From: Sedimenticola_A sp040506425
GTDB lineage: Bacteria > Pseudomonadota > Gammaproteobacteria > Chromatiales > Chromatiaceae
Assembly: GCA_965224515.1 (NCBI GenBank)
Contig: OZ245051.1
Coordinates: 2,046,001-2,110,000, forward strand
Reading direction: 5' to 3'
DNA: 64,000 bases
Shown here: in pieces, positions 43,424 through 50,686 of the stretch
How positions within the stretch are numbered: position 1 is the stretch's first letter
Layout of the letters: each line of letters begins with the position of its first letter
The notes under the pieces: model-generated
Databases searched by the model: none
Told to the model about the DNA's origin: nothing
The model's input: only the letters and a program-made list of their open reading frames with translations
Program-made: the position numbers and the translations under genes

Positions 43424-44334
43424 TGACCGTTCTCATTCGCACCCTGGTTCTGCTGGGGTGCCTCTGGCCATTACATCTTTTTGCTGCGGCACCATATCCG
43501 ATACTGGTGGATGGCACCTGGCTCTCACAGAATAAAAGCGACGTTGTTGTTCTGGATGTCAGGTCCCGCTCCGAGTTCATGGATGGCCACTGGCCGCAAG
43601 CGCGTTGGGCCGGGTTTAATGAGCTCGATTGGCAGGTTGAACGCTATGACCGCCCCGGTTATTTGCCTGGCGAGAAAAAACTGGCGGAGTTATTGGGCGG
43701 CCTGGGGTTAGAGGGCTTCGAATCCGTGGTCGTGATCGGTTCCGCCAGGCAACCCAGGCAGGTCGCTGAAGCAACGCGTGTTGTATGGAGCCTGATGATG
43801 GCCGGCTTTCAGCGGGTCGCACTTTTGGACGGGGGTATCGAATCACTCTCCGCTCACGACCTGGTCAAAGGTGCGTCACCAGTAGAGTCAAAGGTTTGCG
43901 CCGTCAGCTTTCAATCTGACCTGTTGGCCGACACCAATCGCGTGGAAGATTTACTGGGCAATAACCGCCCGGTGATAGATTTCCGGCCCAGCCTCTACTT
44001 CGAGGGCCACAAGCGAGACCCGCAGGTACCGGAACCTGGCACGATTTACGATGGAGTCGGCATTCCCCCTGATCGGCTACTGGATGCCGGCACCGGTCGG
44101 TTTCTGTCCCCGGAAAGAATCCAGCAGGCGTTTGATCGATATCGCATCTCCACCCGCGGCTCGATTGCCACGTTTGGCGATACCGGCGTATGGGGGGCAT
44201 TGGGCTGGTTCGTGCTACATCAGATTCTGGAAAACCCGAAAGCCCAGCTCTATGACGGTTCCATGGTGGAGTGGATCGACTGGGGCGGCGAGGTGCACGA
44301 CAGCACCGATGATATGGGTGGACCGATCGGTTAA
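43423..44334 (+). CDS. Secreted tandem rhodanese-like protein without catalytic cysteine
   Basis: The protein has 303 residues from the ATG at 43423, which overlaps the previous stop. A signal peptide (LLGCLWPLHLFAAA) precedes two rhodanese domains (about 25-145 and 155-290), seen from VVVLDVRSRSEFMDGHWPQA and VIDFRPSLYFEGHK. The active loop of the second domain reads GDTGVWGA, where active enzymes have Cys-x4-[ST]-like loops (CGTGVTA type). The first domain also lacks Cys in its loop (GSARQP). Sulfurtransfer by the usual persulfide route is therefore unlikely, and a binding role is inferred. Confidence 0.7.
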   Translation: MTVLIRTLVLLGCLWPLHLFAAAPYPILVDGTWLSQNKSDVVVLDVRSRSEFMDGHWPQARWAGFNELDWQVERYDRPGYLPGEKKLAELLGGLGLEGFESVVVIGSARQPRQVAEATRVVWSLMMAGFQRVALLDGGIESLSAHDLVKGASPVESKVCAVSFQSDLLADTNRVEDLLGNNRPVIDFRPSLYFEGHKRDPQVPEPGTIYDGVGIPPDRLLDAGTGRFLSPERIQQAFDRYRISTRGSIATFGDTGVWGALGWFVLHQILENPKAQLYDGSMVEWIDWGGEVHDSTDDMGGPIG

Positions 44335-44411
44335 TGTTTTATTGTTATTTGTTCGGAAAGAGTTTACAGGTGATGTCTATGCAACACAGTTACAGCTTGA
44401 AAGGTAAGGCC

Positions 44412-45164
44412 ATGAAAAAAGTACTTGTTTCTATCCTGGCATTGTTTGTTCTGCCCGCCGTGGCATCGTCAACAGGTGAGCCTGGTGGTTGGCGTGCGGA
44501 GATCATCTCCCTTATTTCGCATCAGAAATACAAGGAAGCGGGTGACAAGATAAAAGATCACTGCATCAACAGGGGGAACGGTACGCTCTGCCTCACTATG
44601 GCATCGGCCTATTATAACGGAGAGGCTCAACTCGGTATCGAGTCGAGGGATTTCGTTGAAGCCGCCAAGTACGCCAAGCTCGCTTGCGACCTTGGTACCA
44701 AGGACGGCTGTGTAGCCTACAAGGCTGCTATTGAAGGAGAATTGCTACAGAACGTGCTGTTTGAGCCGGGAATTGATAATCGCGACGAACAGTTAAGGAA
44801 GGCGATCAAGCTCGGTGCGGATCTCAATGCCACAACCCTGTTTACCAGGACTGTGTTGCAAGAGGCCATCAGCGAGGACCGGATCGACGCGGTCAGGCTT
44901 CTGCTGAAGAATGGTACTGATGTCAACTACAGGGTGAGTGACGAGGATCTCACGCCACTCATGCACGCCGTCAACACCGGCAATCAAGAGATGGTTACGC
45001 TGCTGCTCGAAAGCGGCGCAGATACCACGCAAACAATGAAAACGGCTGAGTACCTGAAGATGGGTAAAAAGGAGGCGAATGCCTGCGATTTGGCCGGTAA
45101 ACTGAATAACCCAGAGATGATGGCGCTGCTCAAGTGCGCGGACGCTACAATCGCCACCCAGTAG
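44412..45164 (+). CDS. Secreted protein with Sel1-like and ankyrin repeats
   Basis: The protein has about 250 residues from the ATG at 44412, preceded by AAGGTAAGG. A signal peptide ends at AVASS. The first half shows a Sel1-type repeat (LCLTMASAYYNGEAQLGIESRDFVEAAKYAKLACDLG region). The second half has two to three ankyrin repeats (AVRLLLKNGTDVNYR; LTPLMHAVNTGNQEMVTLLLESGADT). It is probably a periplasmic scaffold. It lies between the rhodanese-like and thioredoxin-like genes, with short gaps. A REP-like GTAGGTCGGG overlaps its stop. Confidence 0.7.
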   Translation: MKKVLVSILALFVLPAVASSTGEPGGWRAEIISLISHQKYKEAGDKIKDHCINRGNGTLCLTMASAYYNGEAQLGIESRDFVEAAKYAKLACDLGTKDGCVAYKAAIEGELLQNVLFEPGIDNRDEQLRKAIKLGADLNATTLFTRTVLQEAISEDRIDAVRLLLKNGTDVNYRVSDEDLTPLMHAVNTGNQEMVTLLLESGADTTQTMKTAEYLKMGKKEANACDLAGKLNNPEMMALLKCADATIATQ

Positions 45165-45223
45165 GTCGGGTTATAGCGCGGCTCGCCTGGCCGGCCAGAC
45201 ATATAGATTTTGAGGAAGAGCTT

Positions 45224-45865
45224 TTGCGATTACGAAATCCTGCCATTGTCGCCACCCTGGTGCTTATGTTTGGCATTGTCGGATGGGCCCTTTACCAGGA
45301 ACTGGTCACGTCGGAGTCTTATGCCGCACCTGTACCGGCTACAGTGAACTCTGAGAGTGCCCAGTTGTATCCACGCCTTGGTATTAAGGCTGCGGCAGAC
45401 AGGGTGGAGGGTTTCAATCTGCTCAGCAACAATCCGTCCGTTCCAGAAATCGAGATGTACGACGAGGACGGAAGGCCGGTGACGTTTGCCAGGTTCAAGG
45501 GTAAGGTGGCGCTGTTCAATCTGTGGGCTACCTGGTGTCCGCCTTGCATCAGGGAGATGCCGGACCTCAATGCCCTGCAGGCGCAATACAAGGAACGTGA
45601 CTTTGTCGTCGTACCGGTTGCCAGCGGTAGGCAAGGTGAGGAGGAGCCGGCAGATTTTCTCCGCAAGCGTGGTCTGAGCGATCTGATCACCTATTACGAT
45701 CCGGGGTCGCAGTTCCTTAGAACCTTCAATTTGGAAACCCTGCCGGTCACGTTTCTGATTGATCGTGATGGCAATATGCGCGGCGGTGCAATTGGCCTGC
45801 TGGACTGGAGTTCAGCCGAAGCCAAGGCTTTGATCGAATCGCTTCTCAATGAGAGGGAAACGTAA
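45224..45865 (+). CDS. Membrane-anchored thioredoxin-like (TlpA/ResA type) protein
   Basis: I place the start at TTG 45224, because GAGGAAGAG stands just before it and a membrane anchor (LRNPAIVATLVLMFGIVGWALY) follows at once; the frame is open further upstream. The periplasmic domain has the redox motif WCPPC in LFNLWATWCPPCIREMPDL and the cis-Pro segment ETLPVTFLI. Such proteins reduce apocytochrome thiols or copper-site cysteines. It closes the plus-strand cytochrome set. Confidence 0.75.
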   Translation: MRLRNPAIVATLVLMFGIVGWALYQELVTSESYAAPVPATVNSESAQLYPRLGIKAAADRVEGFNLLSNNPSVPEIEMYDEDGRPVTFARFKGKVALFNLWATWCPPCIREMPDLNALQAQYKERDFVVVPVASGRQGEEEPADFLRKRGLSDLITYYDPGSQFLRTFNLETLPVTFLIDRDGNMRGGAIGLLDWSSAEAKALIESLLNERET

Positions 45866-45987
45866 CGCCTGAGGCTGCAGCGTCGACGATGGGCTCTTCG
45901 TCACCGCGTTGCCAGCAACCAGGTTATCGCTGACCGCATGGCCCACTCGGTGTTGTCTGTTCAGCGTGGCTTCGGTTGGTTCCGCTC

Positions 45988-46458
45988 TTATGCCGATGGG
46001 TCGTCCATCGCTATCTTTCTCACGGGCGCGATCAACTCTATCGTGTTTCCGTCATCAAACTCGAGCTTCAGTGGCACAGAGTCGCCTACGTTGATAGCCT
46101 GCTTCAAACCGATCAACATCACGTGCGGACCGCCCGGTTGCAAAACCACCACGCTGTTTGCTTCGATAGTGATCTCATCAATGCGTCGCATTTTCAACAC
46201 ACCGTCTTCCTTGAAGTGGGTGTGAAGTTCTACTGTATCGGCAATTGGACTGTATGCGGCGATAAGGGCATGGTCTTGGCACCTGCAGTCGTTCTCCAGG
46301 TGCATGTATGCGGCGCTGTCCATCTGCCCCTCGGATGTTGCGCTGACCATGAAGTTGGTTGCCGTGATATCTTCAGTCGTGACACCTGCGGCAACTGAGG
46401 TGACCGAGAAGAGGCACAGAATGAAAGTCGCGATAAGCTTCAGAGCCGTTCTTTCCAT
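45988..46458 (-). CDS. PCu(A)C-type periplasmic copper chaperone
   Basis: This 156-residue protein has a signal peptide ending VAAG and the copper-binding pattern of the family: His and Met in ELHTHFKEDGVLKM and GGPHVML. PCu(A)C proteins pass Cu(I) to cytochrome oxidase or other copper sites, often with Sco. It is the last gene of the minus-strand operon, 48 bases after the TlpA-like gene. The 122-base gap to the convergent thioredoxin gene shows no clear terminator. Confidence 0.85.
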   Translation of the reverse strand: MERTALKLIATFILCLFSVTSVAAGVTTEDITATNFMVSATSEGQMDSAAYMHLENDCRCQDHALIAAYSPIADTVELHTHFKEDGVLKMRRIDEITIEANSVVVLQPGGPHVMLIGLKQAINVGDSVPLKLEFDDGNTIELIAPVRKIAMDDPSA

Positions 46459-46506
46459 GACAAGTAAATCTCCTGAAACCTGGTGAAGACTGCATTCGCA
46501 ATGGCC

Positions 46507-47103
46507 CTAACTGGATGCCTTCTGGTCAACGTCTACATTCAAGCAACTGTTTAATAGCTCCAATACAGGCTCGCTCTCCCAATCAACCGCGCCAACCAAA
46601 ACCCCTTTCACCAGTCCTTGCTGATCCACGAGTAGGGTCATGGGTAATGCGCCAATACTGTGGTCGTAAGAGATCTTTCCAAAACGGTCGGCAGCAACGG
46701 GAAGATTGGTTATGTCGTGGCTTCTATAAAAGCGTATCGCTTCCGATATCCCCTTTCCGTCCCGAACCAAAGGAATGATCAATAATTCGCCACTGGAGAT
46801 GCGGCCCTGGAGCCGGTCCATCGAGGGCATCTCCTCTTTGCATGGCGTACACCATGTCGTCCAGAAGTTGACCAGGAGTGCACGGGGGCCAGCAAGTGTG
46901 TCGAGTTTGACCTTTTTACCACCGGGGGTGGTAAACGCATGCTTGGATACCGGCTGCGGTTCGGCGTAGGCGCGAAAGTAACCGCTACCGAAGGAGCGGC
47001 CTTCGCACCCATCCACCGGCTGTGGCTCAGAAGCCATAGCCGATGAAAGTCCAATAAGCCCAAGAAGAATGGGCGGCAGGAGAAAAAGTTTGAAAAGCTT
47101 CAC
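46507..47103 (-). CDS. TlpA-like periplasmic thioredoxin
   Basis: The 198-residue protein starts at a GTG that overlaps the DUF302 stop (GTGA). After a signal peptide ending AMAS, the thioredoxin domain carries WCTPC (VNFWTTWCTPCKEEMPSM) and the cis-Pro loop GALPMTLLVD. It is likely a periplasmic thiol reductant for cytochrome or copper-centre maturation, in the same operon as cytochrome c and PCu(A)C. An extra Cys (DGCEGRSF) in the N-terminal linker may form another disulfide. Confidence 0.8.
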   Translation of the reverse strand: MKLFKLFLLPPILLGLIGLSSAMASEPQPVDGCEGRSFGSGYFRAYAEPQPVSKHAFTTPGGKKVKLDTLAGPRALLVNFWTTWCTPCKEEMPSMDRLQGRISSGELLIIPLVRDGKGISEAIRFYRSHDITNLPVAADRFGKISYDHSIGALPMTLLVDQQGLVKGVLVGAVDWESEPVLELLNSCLNVDVDQKASS

Positions 47104-47540
47104 TGTGCTGCAGTCTGTGCCAGGTCTGACATGACCTCATCCAACTCATCCAGCAGGCTGCAGTTCTTTACGCTATAGGTGTTTCGCAAAGAGGTGGGTT
47201 TGCGATAGATCACCTGCGTGCCCACATCGTCCTGGAAGACGGCTATCCTGAGGGGCAGTTCAAGGCCGGCGGCGGGATCGTGCCACATGATGCGTGCACT
47301 GTGGCTCGAGCTTCCGAATGTGATGACCTGCTTTACGGATTTTGCATCTCCGTGGTCATGCACGGAAAAGACCTTTAAGCGCTTTTCCGTAATCAGCTTT
47401 TTCAGGCTCTCCACAGTTTCTGCAGCTGAGCCTTTGGTTGCGATTTTAACCACATCTCCTTGTTCCGCGAGTGCTGGCAAGGAGATGAGCATGGCCAATA
47501 AAGAGAAAAACAAAACCCGGGTGCGTAATCGATACTGCAT
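47100..47540 (-). CDS. DUF302 periplasmic protein
   Basis: This 146-residue protein has a signal peptide ending PALA. The rest follows DUF302: TVESLKKLITEKRLKVFSVHDHG, then FGSSSHSARIMWHDPAAGLELPLRIAVFQD. Family members are small, often found with sulfur or redox genes, and have no assigned reaction. It is translationally coupled to the TlpA-like gene and 41 bases after cytochrome c. Confidence 0.8.
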   Translation of the reverse strand: MQYRLRTRVLFFSLLAMLISLPALAEQGDVVKIATKGSAAETVESLKKLITEKRLKVFSVHDHGDAKSVKQVITFGSSSHSARIMWHDPAAGLELPLRIAVFQDDVGTQVIYRKPTSLRNTYSVKNCSLLDELDEVMSDLAQTAAQ

Positions 47541-47581
47541 GATTTACGGTCTCACTATGGTTGTGGTTGCAAAAAACGTGA

Positions 47582-48004
47582 TTACTTAAGCGACTTCAGG
47601 AACTCGATGACGTTCTTGCGCTGTTTTTCACTCATCACTTTCATGCCGGAAATGGGGTATGCCATTTTGTTGCCCGGAACAATGGCCTTGGGATCCTGCA
47701 GGTAAGCGTGGAGGGTCTCCTCATCCCAAACGATTGAATCTTTTTTGCTCTTTTGCGCTTCGGAGTATTCGTAGCCTTCAACCGAAGCGGCAGGCTTGCC
47801 AAAGACACCCCACAGAGGCGGGCCGACCCGGACCTGCTTTTCAGCGGTGATGTCGTGACAGGCGAAACACTGTTTGACGGCAACTTTCTTGCCTCTTTTA
47901 ACCATTTTCTTGATCATTTTTGCTTCATCCATCGCCATTACGTCAACGCTGGCCATTGGAAAAGCGATTACAGCTGCCAGGGCAACCAGAGCGAACTTCT
48001 TCAT
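47582..48004 (-). CDS. Class I monohaem cytochrome c
   Basis: The protein has 140 residues from the ATG at 48004, which has AGGAG upstream. A signal peptide ends near DVMA. The haem motif CFACH is followed by a distal Met in GNKMAYPI, giving a typical His-Met class I cytochrome. It can shuttle electrons in the periplasm. It is the first gene of the minus-strand operon driven by the sigma-54 promoter at 48311-48326, with a leader of about 300 bases. Confidence 0.9.
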   Translation of the reverse strand: MKKFALVALAAVIAFPMASVDVMAMDEAKMIKKMVKRGKKVAVKQCFACHDITAEKQVRVGPPLWGVFGKPAASVEGYEYSEAQKSKKDSIVWDEETLHAYLQDPKAIVPGNKMAYPISGMKVMSEKQRKNVIEFLKSLK

Positions 48005-48070
48005 CAATAAACTCCTAAACTAGAAACTTGTTAGAGAGACAAATGCCCCCCAGGACCAAATTGTACAATA

Positions 48071-48140
48071 AAGGGAAATATTTCCCTTAAATCGGACAGG
48101 CAATTAAGGGAAATGGTTCCCAAAAATCAGACAGTAGCTT
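48071..48140. repeat. Two direct 35-bp repeats with palindromic cores in the cytochrome c leader
   Basis: Unit one holds the perfect palindrome AAGGGAAATATTTCCCTT (48071-48088) followed by ATCGGACAG. Unit two, 35 bases on, has AAGGGAAATGGTTCCC followed by ATCAGACAG. The period and dyads suggest a dimeric protein binding site in tandem. It lies between the sigma-54 promoter and the gene, so it could repress or time expression. Confidence 0.6.
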
Positions 48141-48310
48141 AACGAAGTACTCCTCTTTCATCATGATGTTGCTTCCAGCAACACCATATCGCTACTACAG
48201 ACCTGATACGGAGCAATAACCAAGGACGGATGTTCCCGCCCTTGGTCATAGTCACCATATTGTTGCCAATCACGGACACGCCTTTGCCATCGGCTTGTAG
48301 AATATATATG

Positions 48311-48326
48311 AGCAATATCTGTACCA
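48311..48326 (-). promoter_or_regulatory. Perfect sigma-54 promoter of the cytochrome c operon
   Basis: On the minus strand the bases read TGGTACAGATATTGCT, a full match to TGGYAYRN4TTGCW. Transcription should begin near 48300 and run toward cytochrome c. The first seven bases and the GAT spacer closely resemble the promoter at 37989-38004. Confidence 0.82.
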
Positions 48327-48503
48327 ATGCCCTTGAAATGAGTGGAGATCGTTAAAGTCACGTCAGGGAACAACAGTGAAGCTGCCCCAAATGTCCAAAG
48401 GTCCGGGGCCATAGAACGCAAAAGCATCTACCTACTGGGGAGTAACTCGATCTGTCTTATCAGGGAGTGATGGGTGGTCAGAGAACGCAATGGATCGCTC
48501 TGT

Positions 48504-48551
48504 TAAACGATTCGTTCAATTTTTACTCGCTGGTTTGAATGAACCGTTCAA
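48504..48551 (-). promoter_or_regulatory. Paired enhancer-like palindromes upstream of the cytochrome c operon
   Basis: TTAAAC-GATTC-GTTCAA (48504-48520) and TTGAAT-GAACC-GTTCAA (48535-48551) each match 11 of 12 bases of the half-sites TTGAAC/GTTCAA. Centres are 31 bases apart, and 186 and 217 bases upstream of the sigma-54 promoter, as in the region before the 12-heme cytochrome. Confidence 0.7.
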
Positions 48552-48643
48552 TTCTTTCGTGCCGGACAGACGGTGTTGTCCATCTTGTCCGGCACTTCCA
48601 GTTGGTCATTTCAACGCTTGATCTGGCGAAAGGACCCTGCTGC

Positions 48644-49402
48644 TCAATTCGCCTGTTTTTCCTGCTGTCCGCTTTTTTCCCAATCGTTCATGGTATCCCG
48701 GGCGACCTTTATCCATTCCGGGTTGTCGGAGAGTTCAATAAATTTATTCATGTCACTGACGGCCCCAGCCTGATCCCCCATGGCGTCACGGGTGACGGCA
48801 CGGTTGAAGTAAGGGCCGGCAGTATCCGGGGCTACCTGAATGCAGATATCAAAATCAGCCATGGCCTCTTTGTATTTGGCTTCACCGTAGAGCAAGGTGC
48901 CGCGGTTAAAACGTGCTGGAACAAGATTGGGGCTTATTGTTACCGCCTTATTCAGATCAGTCATGGCCTCCTGGTAACGGTTGAACTTACGATAGGCCTG
49001 GGAACGGTTGATCAGCAGTAGCGCACTGTCAGGGGCCAGTGTTACTGCCTTTTCCAGATCCACCAAGGCATCAAAAGCACGGTTTTGGGCCAGCAGCAAG
49101 CTACCGCGAGTACCTATTAAACTGGGATCATTGGGGTTCTCGGTAATGGCCCTGGTCAGAACATCCAGGGCTTCATCGCCTCTGCCTTCATCGGCATGCT
49201 GCATTGCCACTGCAATGTGTTGTTCAGCGCTGAGCCTGGCGTGGGGATTGGGCCCGCTGTGTGAATCGCCGCCAGTCAATGAACTCGGGGTTTCCTGTTG
49301 CTCCACTTGAACAGTTGTATCTGTTGCCGGTGTTTGTGGCTGATTCTCGCCGCAAGCAGTCAATATTAAGAGTACGGCAGAAAAAAAGAGGAAATTTCTC
49401 AT
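48644..49402 (-). CDS. TPR-repeat lipoprotein
   Basis: The protein has about 252 residues from the ATG at 49402 (GAAGG lies ten bases upstream; an alternative ATG is at 49429). The lipobox LLILTACG predicts a lipid anchor. Residues 75-230 form about four tetratricopeptide repeats (for example ALVDLEKAVTLAPDSALLLINRSQAYRKF). It is likely an envelope scaffold for protein assembly. The enhancer sites of the cytochrome c operon lie just downstream of it. Confidence 0.8.
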   Translation of the reverse strand: MRNFLFFSAVLLILTACGENQPQTPATDTTVQVEQQETPSSLTGGDSHSGPNPHARLSAEQHIAVAMQHADEGRGDEALDVLTRAITENPNDPSLIGTRGSLLLAQNRAFDALVDLEKAVTLAPDSALLLINRSQAYRKFNRYQEAMTDLNKAVTISPNLVPARFNRGTLLYGEAKYKEAMADFDICIQVAPDTAGPYFNRAVTRDAMGDQAGAVSDMNKFIELSDNPEWIKVARDTMNDWEKSGQQEKQAN

Positions 49403-49472
49403 GGCTTGAATAACCTTCGGCTGGTTCATTTTTGGAATAACCCTGCAAATTTTTAAAAATCATATGGCGTTA

Positions 49473-49488
49473 AGGCACGCCAGTTGCA
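49473..49488 (+). promoter_or_regulatory. Sigma-54-like promoter upstream of the OB-fold gene
   Basis: AGGCACGCCAGTTGCA differs from the strongest consensus (TGGCACGN4TTGCA) only in its first base. GG and GC are correctly spaced, and transcription would begin near 49498, 102 bases before the gene. A degenerate enhancer-like site (ATGAAC-TCGGG-GTTTCC, 49279-49295) is centred 186 bases upstream, inside the TPR gene. A TATAAT at 49502-49507 could also serve sigma-70. Confidence 0.6.
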
Positions 49489-49599
49489 TGGTTTACTCTG
49501 CTATAATCGCGCCAACTTTGCTATTTGATAATTAAATAAGTGTCAGGAGAAGAGAAAGCCAACTTCTGACCCAGGATTTTAAACTCGGAGTACCCAACT

Positions 49600-50334
49600 A
49601 TGAATCCCCCGAAACTCGTGCACTGGATCTTCTCGCTTTTTCTCGCCTTCGGCACTGCGCAGGCATGGTCGTTTGGTAATAGCGTGCCGTCTCCAAAGGC
49701 TGAGCCCATTCCCCACACCGCTACCGTTTTGGAAACCATGTCCAGTGTCGGCTACACCTACGTTCGAGTTGAAGAAGAGGGCAAGGCATTCTGGATCGCA
49801 CTGCCTGAAACCCAAGTCGGTGTTGGTGAAACGATCAGTTTTTACGAACAGATGCTGATGGAGAACTTTACCAGCCGGTCTCTCAATCGAACCTTTGACA
49901 GAATTCTTTTTGTCGAGGCCGTCAGCAAGGGAAAGGAACTGCCAACACAAGCCAAGGCAAAAGCATCTCCAAACAAGCAGGCGCCCAAACCCATCGCCGC
50001 ACCCGAAGCACCAAGGGAGTTGGGAAGTCCTGTCGGACGTTTCGCGGTCAAAGATATTTTTAATCAGAAAGATGAGCTGGCCGGTAAAGTTATCGAGGTA
50101 AAGGGTAAAATTTCAAAGCTCACCCGGGAGATCATGGGAAGGGACTGGGTTCACATTGAAGACGGTACTGGAGCGAAAGAGGAGAAAAACAACAAGCTCA
50201 TCTTTCGAACAACAGAAGGTGGCATAACGGTTGGTGATGATGTTGTCGCTAAAGGTGTTCTGTATCTCAACAAGGATTTTGGTTACGGCTACTTCTATCC
50301 TGTGATCGTGGAAGATGCTGTATTCTCCAAATAG
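49600..50334 (+). CDS. Periplasmic OB-fold protein, NrfJ-like
   Basis: The 244-residue protein has a signal peptide ending AQAW. The first domain (about 38-105) shows the pattern ATVLETMSSVGYTYVRVEEEGKAFWIALP seen in small OB-fold proteins linked to nitrite or metal reduction (NrfJ-like). After a Lys/Ala/Pro-rich linker, a second OB-fold (about 145-244) follows with LAGKVIEVKGKISKLTREIMGRDWVHIEDGTG. Function is not established; metal or nucleotide-like ligand binding is possible. It is followed by a CopZ-like gene. Confidence 0.7.
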   Translation: MNPPKLVHWIFSLFLAFGTAQAWSFGNSVPSPKAEPIPHTATVLETMSSVGYTYVRVEEEGKAFWIALPETQVGVGETISFYEQMLMENFTSRSLNRTFDRILFVEAVSKGKELPTQAKAKASPNKQAPKPIAAPEAPRELGSPVGRFAVKDIFNQKDELAGKVIEVKGKISKLTREIMGRDWVHIEDGTGAKEEKNNKLIFRTTEGGITVGDDVVAKGVLYLNKDFGYGYFYPVIVEDAVFSK

Positions 50335-50400
50335 CATGATCTTGGGGTACGGGGCGGAAGTTTGCCCCGGAGGGGATAAATAATTATTCTGGAGAGAAAG

Positions 50401-50604
50401 ATGCAGAAAACTTACAAGGTGGAAGGCATGAGTTGCGGCGGCTGTTCCAGTTCGGTGGAGCAGGCGATCAAGGCAGCGGCTCCCGGTGCTGAAGTGAGCG
50501 TGCAACTGGACGGTGGCCTGGTAACCGTTTCCAACGTGGATGACGATGCCCTTATTGCCCGGGCCGTTGAAGATGCAGGTTTTACTTTTGCCGGTCCCGC
50601 TTGA
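50401..50604 (+). CDS. Heavy-metal-associated (CopZ-like) chaperone
   Basis: The 67-residue single HMA domain has the metal loop GMSCGGCSSSVEQ, with two cysteines for Cu(I) or a similar ion. No signal peptide is present, so it is cytoplasmic. It lies 66 bases after the OB-fold gene with GGAGAGAAAG upstream and ends at a strong terminator. It may deliver copper to CopA encoded at 27952-30369. Confidence 0.85.
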   Translation: MQKTYKVEGMSCGGCSSSVEQAIKAAAPGAEVSVQLDGGLVTVSNVDDDALIARAVEDAGFTFAGPA

Positions 50605-50627
50605 GGCGAAGTTGAACACAGGTCATT

Positions 50628-50660
50628 AAAAAAGGCGGCTTCACAGCCGCCTTTCCTGTT
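50628..50660. terminator. Bidirectional intrinsic terminator
   Basis: AAAGGCGGCT (50631-50640) pairs perfectly with AGCCGCCTTT (50645-50654) around the loop TCAC, flanked by A-rich and T-rich tracts. It serves the CopZ-like gene and the convergent host-attachment-family gene. Confidence 0.88.
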
Positions 50661-50686
50661 TATATATGTAAATCGCGCGCCTGGCT

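Larger units (their letters stand above)
48005..48643. other. Regulatory region upstream of the cytochrome c operon
   Basis: In these 640 bases I see no convincing gene. Short open frames on the minus strand (48139-48427) lack ribosome binding sites and recognisable domains. The region holds a duplicated palindromic repeat (48071-48140), a sigma-54 promoter (48311-48326) and two enhancer-like palindromes (48504-48551), listed separately. Confidence 0.7.

Noticed and set aside
48139..48427. Short minus-strand frames in the cytochrome c leader that might be a transposase remnant or leader peptide
   Set aside because: No ribosome binding site, no transposase motif, no terminal repeats. The region is better explained as regulatory DNA.
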